64,000 bases of DNA. It comes from Saccharina japonica (Eukaryota > Sar > Phaeophyceae > Laminariales > Laminariaceae). Both the position numbers and the translations under genes were made by a program. The DNA is taken from the NCBI GenBank assembly GCA_008828725.1, contig MEHQ01002284.1, positions 113,111 to 177,110 on the forward strand. Direction: 5' to 3'. This document shows positions 23,619 through 31,519 of the stretch, one piece after another. A model generated the notes under the pieces. The model was not told where the DNA came from. It did not search any database and saw only the letters and a list, made by a program, of their open reading frames with translations. Position 1 is the stretch's first letter. Each line of letters begins with the position of its first letter.

Positions 23619-23936
23619 TCATCGAAGCGCCTGGTATTCGCAAAGGTGCTGGTATGTGTTCGAGATCTCAGCTCTTGTCTTTGCGATATGTTCCGGCGAG
23701 TACTGCTGTAGAAAGATACGACACGGCCCACTTGAGTTTTGTCGGTAGATTAGGCAATATGTCGGTTCACCGCTAAAATTTCGAACGGATCCAAGACCCG
23801 CATTAATTAGCACAAGCGTCTGTGTATGTGTTGGTGACACGTCAGTTGCAGTCCAGGAGAGGAAATCCTTATGCTCGTTAAAGCGCACTGCCTTGATTTT
23901 AAAGCGAATTCCCGTGGTTAAATTCCCCGTCGCCAT
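23619..23936 (-). CDS. Hypothetical protein or first exon of the 22728-23208 gene
   Basis: The frame starts with an ATG at 23936 in a fair context (GGTATGGCG) and gives 105 residues to a stop at 23619. The sequence has balanced composition without repeats, which is unusual for the random frames in this window. No signal peptide, membrane segment or known domain was found. It may be a small stand-alone gene or a first exon spliced to the frame ending at 22728. Confidence 0.33.
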   Translation of the reverse strand: MATGNLTTGIRFKIKAVRFNEHKDFLSWTATDVSPTHTQTLVLINAGLGSVRNFSGEPTYCLIYRQNSSGPCRIFLQQYSPEHIAKTRAEISNTYQHLCEYQALR

Positions 23937-24633
23937 ACCGCGGTTCCTTCATGGTGAAAAAACAAAAACGTCCTTCGATTCGCCGTGGTTTGGTCTTTCT
24001 TATGGCGCTTTAGTCATTGTTTTTCTCCTCGCTTGGTAACTTCGTTATTATTGATTTACCTCGATTCCCGAAATCTTCGGCAATTGGTCTGAACACGGCT
24101 CTGTTTTTTTTCGGCCCTACACTGTATACTGTATCGTACGACTATACCCACTGTGATACATTTTGGTTGGGAGCTGTTCTCGCAATCAACGATTATGAAA
24201 ATCAACGTCTGGATAAATTGAACATTTCTTGGACAAAATGGATAAGCGTGTGGGCAAGGGCCAATTTCGCCCATTTCCCTATTTTATCACTTGAAAACCG
24301 GGAACTTTTGTTTTGTACGAGGTATATTCCTTTGCTTCCCGACGATGTCTGCCCCTCGCCGGCGACTTCGTAATTGTTCGTTATTTCCTATTGTATCTAC
24401 GTTTTTCTCGTCTACTGTAGGATCATTTATACTACCGGCCCTCTAAAGAGAAATAGCGCACAAGACAGCCACCTTGACGTTTCCAGAGATGAAAGAAACT
24501 CGAGGAGAGTGGTTATACTGTACCTTGAATCAGTGTGGAATACATGCTTGGAGAGAACTCTAAAATCAACCCTCATCCGGCACACCTGTGCCTCCGTTTC
24601 TTATCCCAAGGCCGACACATTGCAGAAGGCTGG
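23937..24633. other. Intergenic, no gene supported
   Basis: A 118-codon plus-strand frame at 24017-24373 begins with TTG and shows no domain or signal; I do not call it. No repeats of note. Confidence 0.3.
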
Positions 24634-24888
24634 AGACGCATGCTACGATCGAGTTGCACCACGTGTTTTCTGAGAGGTGGCCACTGGAGGAGCTCTATAC
24701 TCCGCACATAAAAAAACGAATTTTTGTTTGGGGGGGGAAGTGCTAATCGATGAAGAGTACCATCATCAAACGATAACACAAACAATAATGCAACAAAAAA
24801 CTGGAAATCCAACGATTTTGGGTGAAGGAGCCCCGTTACTCAGGAAACGTTTGGGCCAAAAAGTGCTACCTCTATCGTAGCACGCGTC
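24634..24888 (-). mobile_element. Hairpin-ended MITE copy (255 bp)
   Basis: Left end GACGCATGCTACGATCGAG and right end CTCTATCGTAGCACGCGTC are inverted termini of the MITE family. The interior GGTGAAGGAGCCCCGTTACTCAGGAAACG matches, in reverse, the TTTCTGAATGA.GGGGCTCCTTAACCC block of the plus-oriented copies. No coding capacity. Confidence 0.8.
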
Positions 24889-25181
24889 TGGACTAACCCA
24901 CGATCTCACCGTCCACGCTTTCAGCCGAAACGCCTCCGTCTTCCACGTCGATACGTCTCGACCGCTTCGTTTGGCAGTCTTCAAATACCCCAAACGCCTC
25001 CGCATATCCGAATGCGGGATATACAAGGAACACAGCAGTGCCCCCACAGGGCCGTATGAAACAATGCAAACCTGAGAATTTACCACCGTAGATCAGAAAC
25101 AGCAAAAAAAAAAAACGGTCAACACCCGAAGTCGCGTTGAAGGTGACTCGACCCATCCGAAGACTACGGCATATATAGAGG
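24889..25181. other. Intergenic spacer
   Basis: Contains a run of A (about 25105-25117) and no recognisable gene or repeat. Confidence 0.3.
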
Positions 25182-25622
25182 TTAAGGGAATAGGGCAATC
25201 CATACCGAAAACGATGCAACCTTGACAAGAAAGCCATTAGCTTCACACTTACAGAACATGCCAAGAATAACAGCGTTGGATGTATCATCCCGAACACCGC
25301 CATAACTATGGCGTCTAGACAAAAAACAGCATGTGGTCTTGCGCACGTCTACCATGTGATCCCAATCCAAGAGTCCATAAAAAGTGCTCGTCTTCGCGAA
25401 AATTGCAGACCAGTTCATTGAACGACCGGTCTTATAGTACAAGGCTGCCACCTGAGGCATCTCCATCATGACCATCAGCCTGTGGAGAGGTATGTTGTTT
25501 GACGAGAGCTCGTAGCATTCGCCCTTGTCACTGCAGTCCTTGGTCACTGCCTCTCCCGTCAAAACTGGAACCAAGGCCATGAACAAGTTCACCGCGATGG
25601 ACCATAGAGTAGTCCGTGACAT
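25182..25622 (-). CDS. Hypothetical small secreted protein
   Basis: From the ATG at 25620-25622 the product is 146 residues. The first 26 residues (MSRTTLWSIAVNLFMALVPV followed by LTGEAV) form a classic signal peptide with a basic start, a hydrophobic core and a small-residue cleavage region, which decides this start over the longer frame to 25721. The mature part contains cysteines in CSDKGEC, CC and CKC groups and ends with a hydrophobic segment (SFSVWIALFP). No known domain is recognised. Signal-peptide-like starts can occur by chance, so the call is tentative; an additional downstream exon cannot be excluded. Confidence 0.42.
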   Translation of the reverse strand: MSRTTLWSIAVNLFMALVPVLTGEAVTKDCSDKGECYELSSNNIPLHRLMVMMEMPQVAALYYKTGRSMNWSAIFAKTSTFYGLLDWDHMVDVRKTTCCFLSRRHSYGGVRDDTSNAVILGMFCKCEANGFLVKVASFSVWIALFP

Positions 25623-26375
25623 CCTTCTCCCACGGATGTGACATTCCGTGCCTTCGGACCAGTTGTTAATAGCGTACGATGGCGTGTCTGCCTGAGAAGG
25701 CGCAGGGTAGACGAAGAGCAAGGAAAATGGGTGTCTCTGTACATGGTTTACAGGTTAGCGTGGTGTTCGAGGGGGGGCAACGTTCTGGACACCTCTGGGT
25801 AAAAGCCATCAGTATCATTGTTGCCTTTGATTTTTCACGGGGGCAACACAGATATTCTTCGAAAAAAAGTATATATTCGTGTTGCGTTCTAAAATCGCAG
25901 ATTATGCCACCCTTACAAACACTGTTGGAAAACCGAAAATAACACCCTTCATCGTAAAGGCCTTGGTGTTAAAAAAAACACCCAAACCAAACCGACCAAT
26001 GCATGTATCCTTACAAGGTCCTGCTTCGGGATCGCGGTTGACGTCAAATCCCGGCCCCGTCGCCAGCTGAAAAGGGAGAACACAAAAAACGTGTGTGCCT
26101 CCCACCAGCTACTGTACCCGTACGTAGCCACCGGGCAAGCACGAGTAGCACGAACAACTCTTGAATGCCCAAAGAAACAATAAGTAGCCACCGGTAAAGT
26201 CACACCGCACCAGCCCAAACGCGTTCATCGCTAAGTAGTTCTATACAGCACCCTCACGATGTGAGGGCGGACCGAGGGTACTTATGGTTGCTGTGCATTC
26301 CATACACGTTTAGCACAGCATACGACTATCGATATTATGTATGTAATGCCCACAATAAACGCAGCCGATACCAGG

Positions 26376-26501
26376 TTAGGGGACCGGTGCATTGGGGGAC
26401 CGAGTCTGGGATTTGCCTAGGGGACCTATGCATTAGGGGTAAGGCGCCGGTCCCTTAGACACAAATGCCAGGTTCGGTCCCCTAATGCACCGGTCCCCTA
26501 A
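26376..26501. repeat. Foldback repeat, 126 bp
   Basis: TTAGGGGACCGGTGCATTGG at 26376 is mirrored by AATGCACCGGTCCCCTAA ending at 26501, giving inverted arms of about 27 bases with one or two mismatches and further GGGGACC/GGTCCC pairs in the loop. Likely a very small MITE; no clear target duplication. Confidence 0.7.
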
Positions 26502-26749
26502 CGCATTACAGCACCCTCCCACAGCGGCAGGCTGGTTGGTGCCAGAGCTGCGCCCTGTCACAACACCGCTGTCAGCTCCGCACAGGGGAATTACTCCACA
26601 GTCTGCATACCAACACAGAGTCACCGCTGCTGTTGCGAGCAGGCGACGCGGGGCGGCGAGGCGTGGCACGATCTCATGAACGTCGTGGTGGGGCGTGGTG
26701 GGGGCTGGGCTGGCTTGCCTTACTGCCCGTCCCTTCCTCAACCCAGCAG

Positions 26750-27235
26750 AAATACCCCCCCTGAAAACAGTTAATCGACATATATGTGGAACTCCCAGCG
26801 GTCGATCGGTTTGGTCGCCGGGTCTGGCGTCTGGTGGAGGAGTTGAGAGAGGGGCAGAGGGCTGGCGAACCGCTGTTGATGTTGGCAGGTACTCACACAC
26901 GGGTCTAGAGCTTAGATAGGCCTACCCTCAGTTCCTATCCATGTTCAATTATGTACGAGGTACCTCAAGAAATTCCTGAAGGGGTGCAAACGCCGACTTG
27001 ATCGGGGGGCTGCGTGCTGATGTGCTCGGCATGACGCACGCCGTGCGTGCTGCTGTGCTTGGCGTGTCGCACACCCTCCACTTCTGATGCCGATACTCGG
27101 CCGAGGCCGATGGTGTGTGCTGGGCTGTCGAGGCGTGCAAAAACTTCCGCGACGCTGCTGCATTACGCGCAGAACTGGCTTTGAGAGTCGAGCGGACAGG
27201 GGGGTACCCGGGGTATGTTTTCTGAGGTCCCTTTT
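26750..27235 (+). repeat. Duplicated mosaic unit B, copy 1
   Basis: Shares TGTGGAACTCCCA.CGGTC, ACGAGGTACCTC.AGAAAT, GTGCTGATGTGCTCGGC, GATGCCGATACTCGGCCGAG, GGTGTGTGCTGGGCTGTCGAGG and GGGGGTACCCG blocks with 29908-30062 and 30180-30560. Non-coding. Confidence 0.75.
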
Positions 27236-27808
27236 TTACTTTACCGTCTCCGGTCACTTTTTCACTTGATATTCTGCGGTCACTTTTACAATGTCCTAAT
27301 GACAACTCCATTCACAGACTGGGGGGCTCGAGAGGGCAAGACCCCTACCGCAATACGGCCCTTCTCGACTATGTAATGGGTAATGCAGCCACTACTGCTA
27401 GACCGTGGCCTGTATATCGTTCTGCGGGCTTGAGCATTTCAGAACCCAATCATCTTGCTTAACCAGGTACGTCACGCCAACAGAGGACTAAGACATACGG
27501 GGGTGGTCTTCGCGTCCGGAAAGACAGTCCCTTGTGCCATTCCCCCCACATCCGTTTCACACCCGGGTGATAAAATGCCACACCCCCTCGCGGAAAATTC
27601 CAGTCTGTTTTCCTCGACAAGGGGGAAATTTTAAACGCCCAGCGATGTGTCTATGGTGAGATTCCGTCCAGATCTTACCGAAGACGCAATTTTCGTCGCG
27701 GGTTGGGTCCCTTGTTATAAAAAAACTCGGCTCGGAAACGTATCCCAGAGGGTGATATCTTGCGTGTTGTAGGTTACTTTGCCTTGCTCCAGCAGGGGTG
27801 GTATTCTG

Positions 27809-28112
27809 CGCGTGCTACGATAGAGGTAGCACATTCTGTGTGAAATAGTTTATGAATGATCGGGCTCCTTGACTCGAAATTGTCGGATTTCAAAATTGTC
27901 GGATTCTCGTTCTACTCGTAGCGTTGCAAATAGTGTTTTCATTGTATGCCTCAGGCCATCGTATTGTCCATCGGGTAGCACTGCTGCTGTTATTTCCCTC
28001 CAAAATCCTTTTTTGACTCACTATTAGTATAGAGCTTAGTATAGAGCTCCTCAAGTGACCACCCTCAGAAAAAAACATGGCGCACCTGCATGCAGGCTAC
28101 CGTAGCATGCGT
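27809..28112 (+). mobile_element. Hairpin-ended MITE copy (about 304 bp)
   Basis: Left terminus GCGTGCTACGATAGAGG at 27810 and right terminus GGCTACCGTAGCATGCGTC ending at about 28112. The internal blocks TTTATGAATGATCGGGCTCC, CTCCAAAATCCTTTTTTGACTCA and AGAGCTCCTCAAGTGACC agree with other copies, making this one of the best-preserved members. Confidence 0.85.
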
Positions 28113-28510
28113 CATTTGTGAGACCAAGGCGATCGCACCGGCGGGGCTCCTCAACCACCGCAAACTGAGGACCTGCATCACGGCTTCGGGTCCGACGATG
28201 CACTACAGTATATTCCTGCTCGTTAGATGCCTAGTGCATAGCATTCATGTATCGGGCTTGACGCGAGGTAGCACTTTTGGCTGTTTGTTTCTGATTGTGT
28301 TAGTATCGCAATCGAATGAGTAACATTCGCGTTGCTAGTCTCCGGTCTTACTAAAAAATAAGGTGTTGAGAAAGGGCCATTATTATCGAGCAAGTTTTGT
28401 CCAAGTGTTAGTATCGCAATCGAATGAGTATCATTCGCGTTGCTAGCCTCCAGCCCTGAAAAAAAATTGCAAGTCTTTGGAATTCCTCGTTGTCTTCAAT
28501 GATGCACAGA
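28113..28510. repeat. Twin hairpin repeats in otherwise empty sequence
   Basis: A 45-base unit beginning GTGTTAGTATCGCAATCGAA occurs at 28297-28341 and 28406-28450 with one or two differences. Each unit has a GCAATCGAATG / CATTCGCGTTGC inverted pair and could fold. No gene is visible in this stretch. Confidence 0.7.
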
Positions 28511-28722
28511 TGCTCCGAGTACCTTGAAGTAAAGTAAGGGTTGGATATACTCCGGGATACTGTTCGTACCCGGAGTATTTCGGGTATGAACATTCTCAAT
28601 ACTTCTTGTACTCGGAGTATTTCGGGGTCCGACGCTGCGGGTACTCCTTGTACTCCGAGTATTTTGGGCTTCAGTACTGGCCATACTCCCAGTAAAGCAC
28701 TCCGAGTATTCAGGCCGCCAGC
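28511..28722. repeat. Cluster of ACTCCGAGT-type palindromes
   Basis: At least seven copies of TACTCGGAGTA / TACTCCGAGTA and variants (TACCCGGAGTA, TACTCCCAGTA), alternating in orientation and spaced 20-40 bases, many followed by TTTCGGG or TTCGGG. A few more copies lie at 28822-28860. A related but decayed patch is at about 55800-55860. Confidence 0.8.
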
Positions 28723-28735
28723 ACTCTAATATTAT

Positions 28736-28815
28736 TAACCCCTTAAGAACTGGTCCCAGGAATTTGGGGACAAACTACTTGGAATTAGTGTAGGACATTT
28801 TTTTTAGTTCTGAAT
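28736..28815 (-). repeat. Short TTAA-family interspersed repeat
   Basis: Runs from TTAAGAACTGGTCCC to TTAGTTCTGAATTAA with the family core TTTGGGGACAAACTACTTGG. Both ends carry GAACT/AGTTC next to TTAA, so the termini are short inverted repeats flanked by TTAA. Confidence 0.75.
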
Positions 28816-28860
28816 TAAGTACTCGGAGTACGAAATGTACTCGATACTCGAAGTATACTG

Positions 28861-29044
28861 CACAATCGGACTGCATAGGACGGTGCTTTCGTTTTTGAGA
28901 TTGAAAAATACAAACTACGAGGTCGTTCGGTGCTTTCGTTTTTGAGATTGAAAAATACAAACTACGAGGTCGTTCAACTTCGAGCTTTAGTTTGTATTTT
29001 TCGATCTCAAAAACGAAAGTACCGTCCTATGCAGTCCGATTGTG
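28861..29044. repeat. Foldback with a 47-bp tandem duplication in one arm
   Basis: The left arm (28861-28917, CACAATCGGACTGCATAGGA...) is the inverse of the right arm (28986-29044, ...GCAGTCCGATTGTG) over about 57 bases. The inner 47 bases of the left arm (CGGTGCTTTCGTTTTTGAGA...) are duplicated in tandem at 28881-28927 and 28928-28974, an exact-looking repeat that suggests a recent event. Confidence 0.85.
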
Positions 29045-29060
29045 CAAAATCTGACAGGAA

Positions 29061-29149
29061 TTTTTTCGATTTGAGAATCCGATGACCCAAGTCGTCCGAT
29101 TTTGGCGCAAAATCCGACGACTTGGGTCATCAGATTTTCAAATCGAAAA
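29061..29149. repeat. Second foldback, ~43-base arms
   Basis: TTTTTTCGATTTGAGAATCC...GTCGTCCGATTTTG (29061-29104) pairs with CAAAATCCGACGACTTGGGT...CAAATCGAAAAA (29107-29149), leaving a two-base loop. The right arm is also the start of the duplicated unit A. Confidence 0.85.
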
Positions 29150-30128
29150 ATGGCATGGTCTCGAAATTCAAGATGTTATCCAGCAACAAGCAAGCAGCAG
29201 CAGCAGCAGCACGACCGATGAGTTGGATGGTGACACAGCGACGTTGCTTTGCGCCCGACGCCCACCCGACGATCGGTGCGTCTCTCCGTCGTCAGACTAC
29301 AGTCGGCTGGCGCGGGCTCGGGCCTAGAGACGAAGCGCACTCAACGCGCGCCTCTCCGTACTCGTAGACTTTACAGCAGCAGCAGCAGCAGCAGCAGCAG
29401 TACAAGTCAGTCAACGCTCGGTCGGGTGCTTCGTTGGGTCCAAATACAAAATACCAAGACAGGTCGACTCGCGCGCGCTCGGCGCGTCGCCACCAGACCA
29501 GAGGCCGCCAGCGTGGCTTCGGACGCTTGGGTTCTACGACTAGCACAGCGCACTCGGCGGCCTTTTCGCGACGCGAGACCACAGCAACAGTTGGTTTTGC
29601 GGTTTGCTCCAATATCTGCACGTATGATCATACAACAAGTCCGTGTTTTCTCGCATAGAAGACTGTTTCGATTTTCGAACTAGGTCGCTGAAAAATCAAT
29701 CGGAATCTGAAGCTCAAAAATCGAACCGCATAGGAAACGGCCTGATCAGAATCTGACGACTTGGGTCATCTTTCAAATTGAAAAATGGCATGGTCTCTAA
29801 ATTCAAGATGTTATCCACAGCAAGAATGCAGCAGCAGCAGCAGCAGCAGCAGCACGATCGATGAGTTGGATGGTGACACAGCGACGTTGCTTCGCGCCCG
29901 ACGCGCAATTACGTACGAGCTACCTCGAGAAATCACTGAAGCGGTGCACACGCCGATTCGATCGGAGGCTGCATGCGTGCGTGCGTGCTGATGTGCTCTG
30001 CGTGCGTGCTGCTGTGCTCAGCGTGGCGCACACACCCCACCTCTGATGCCGATACTCGGCTGGCGCGGCCTCGGGCCTAGAGACGAAGGGAAGCGCACTC
30101 GGTGCGCCTCTCCGTACTCGTAGACTTT

Positions 30129-30169
<41 letters not shown>

Positions 30170-30175
30170 TGCGAG
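29111..30175 (+). repeat. Duplicated unit A with embedded CAG runs
   Basis: Copy A1 (about 29111-29400) and copy A2 (about 29755-30172) share, in order, CGACTTGGGTCATC, AAAATGGCATGGTCTC, TTCAAGATGTTATCCA, a CAG run, GATGAGTTGGATGGTGACAC, GGCTGGCGCGG.CTCGGGCC and CTCCGTACTCGTAGACTTTA followed by a longer CAG run (29370-29400; 30130-30168). A2 contains an extra piece of unit B (29908-30062). The long open frames across here are CAG-run artefacts. Confidence 0.8.
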
Positions 30176-30179
30176 CTGA

Positions 30180-30560
30180 CAAGGCGGTCTAGTGAGGCGT
30201 GACATGTACTCATACACGTGGCGAAGCGTGGCATTGTACTCACACCGCGCAGTTCGCAGATCATCACAACCCCCCTTCCCCCTGTTCAAACAATATTCAT
30301 CATCGATGTGGAACTCCCAAAGGTCACTCAGTGCTCGGCGTGTTTGCGTGCTGATATGCTCGGTGCGTACTGCTGTCCTCGGCGTGTCGCACACACCCCA
30401 CCTCTGTTGCTGATACTCCGCCGAGGCGCATGGTGTGTGCTAGGCTGTCGAGGCGTGCAAAAACTGTCGCGACGCCGCTGCTATACGCCAAAAACGGCCT
30501 TTGAGGGTCGAGGGGACAAGGGGGTACCCGTGGTGTGATTTGAGGGGTCACTTTTCTGTC
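30180..30560 (+). repeat. Duplicated mosaic unit B, copy 3
   Basis: Matches 26750-27235 in block order, including GATGTGGAACTCCCAAAGGTC, CTCGGCGTGTCGCACAC, GGTGTGTGCTAGGCTGTCGA and GGGGGTACCCG. The partial copy at 29908-30062 shares only the middle portion. Confidence 0.75.
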
Positions 30561-30637
30561 ACGCCTATTATCTTGAAAATCGGGCATCACTTTTGGGATT
30601 ATGCTTTCTGAGTCTTCGGTCCAAGGCCCGGAGAAAT

Positions 30638-31450
30638 GATCGGGCTCCTTGACCCGAAATCGTCGGACGTTCGTTATTTTGTTGCAACATGTTTCACAGT
30701 GTAGTTAAGTCATGGGATTGCTCATCAGCCACAACGTTAATTTTTGGGCAGCGGCCAAAACAAGGTATACCTGGTCCGTTTGCGGCCAAAAACAGGTACA
30801 TACTTAAAATCAAGTCAAGAACGCACTCCACGTGCCCTGCCATTGGTCCAAAACTCGTTGTACCTGTTTTCGCCTCTGTAAAACCCCGGTATACCTGATT
30901 TTGTCTACTCTGCTTGACTTTCACCTTTTTTTGCCGTTTTCAAGCCAATCAGAGGCCCTTCATAGTTCCACCCTATGCCCCCTATACAAATGCCGACGTA
31001 CGCGGAGACCCCCTCCTCCCTTCGCACCTCGCACCACACGGCACTCGAGCGACACATATCTGCTTGCACACCTCTGCCGAAATAATACGAGATAGAAGGC
31101 TCCCCTTCGGGATTGTGGTTGACTTGGAATACCAGGGGTGTCGCAAGCTGAGAAGGGAGAATACAGCAGCAGGCGTTCGTTCCTCGTACTATTAATAGCA
31201 GCTACTCGTATACGTAGCCACCAGGCGAGCACGAAGAACATGAAAAAACTCTACTTTGCGTTGCAAGGAACGGCACGTTCGTGGGGTGCGTTTTAAACTT
31301 GATTTTAGTATGTACCTGTTTTTGGCCCCGAACGGACCAGGTGTACCTGTTTTTGGCCGCTGCCCTTAATTTTTCCCCCGAAATCCATGTTTGGGTGAAG
31401 AACGGACCTCCAAAAGTGAGTAGTTCAGAGAAAACATGGTGTACCTCTAC
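30638..31450 (+). mobile_element. MITE remnant interrupted by a MULE-like element
   Basis: Begins with the MITE block ATGATCGGGCTCCTTGACCC and GAAATCGTCGGA, and after the insertion resumes with CCGAAATCCATGTTTGGG...GACCTCCAAAAGTGAGTAG and the right-end GGTGTACCTCTACG. The left hairpin terminus is missing, so the host copy is truncated. Confidence 0.65.
30746..31365. mobile_element. Mutator-like (MULE) non-autonomous element, 620 bp, 9-bp target duplication
   Basis: Terminal inverted repeats of about 75 bases: GGGCAGCGGCCAAAAC...at 30746 and its inverse ending GGCCGCTGCCC at 31365, with internal copies of AAAAACAGGTA.ACCTGGTCCG. The nine bases TTAATTTTT flank the element exactly on both sides (30737-30745 and 31366-31374). 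Long TIRs with a 9-bp target duplication are characteristic of Mutator-like elements. The interior has no transposase; it contains a sequence related to 26015-26170, which could be captured host DNA or a relic of another family member. Confidence 0.85.
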
Positions 31451-31519
31451 GTATTAAAATGTATAGTCGGCCGTTGGGTGGATATTAAGGTGGATCTCTA
31501 GAAAGCATCAGGGAAGGAG

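Larger units (their letters stand above)
25623..27808. other. Intergenic, repeat mosaic
   Basis: No gene supported. 26015-26170 is a diverged copy of the interior of the MULE-like element (31100-31250; shared blocks GTTGAC, GCTGA.AAGGGAGAA, ACGTAGCCACC.GGC.AGCACGA). 26376-26501 is a foldback (annotated). 26750-27300 is duplicated at about 30180-30600 (annotated). 27310-27808 shows nothing recognisable. Confidence 0.4.

Noticed and set aside
29082-30413. Frames containing poly-Ser, poly-Gln, poly-Ala or poly-Cys
   Set aside because: Produced by CAG runs inside duplicated non-coding units; not conserved between copies.
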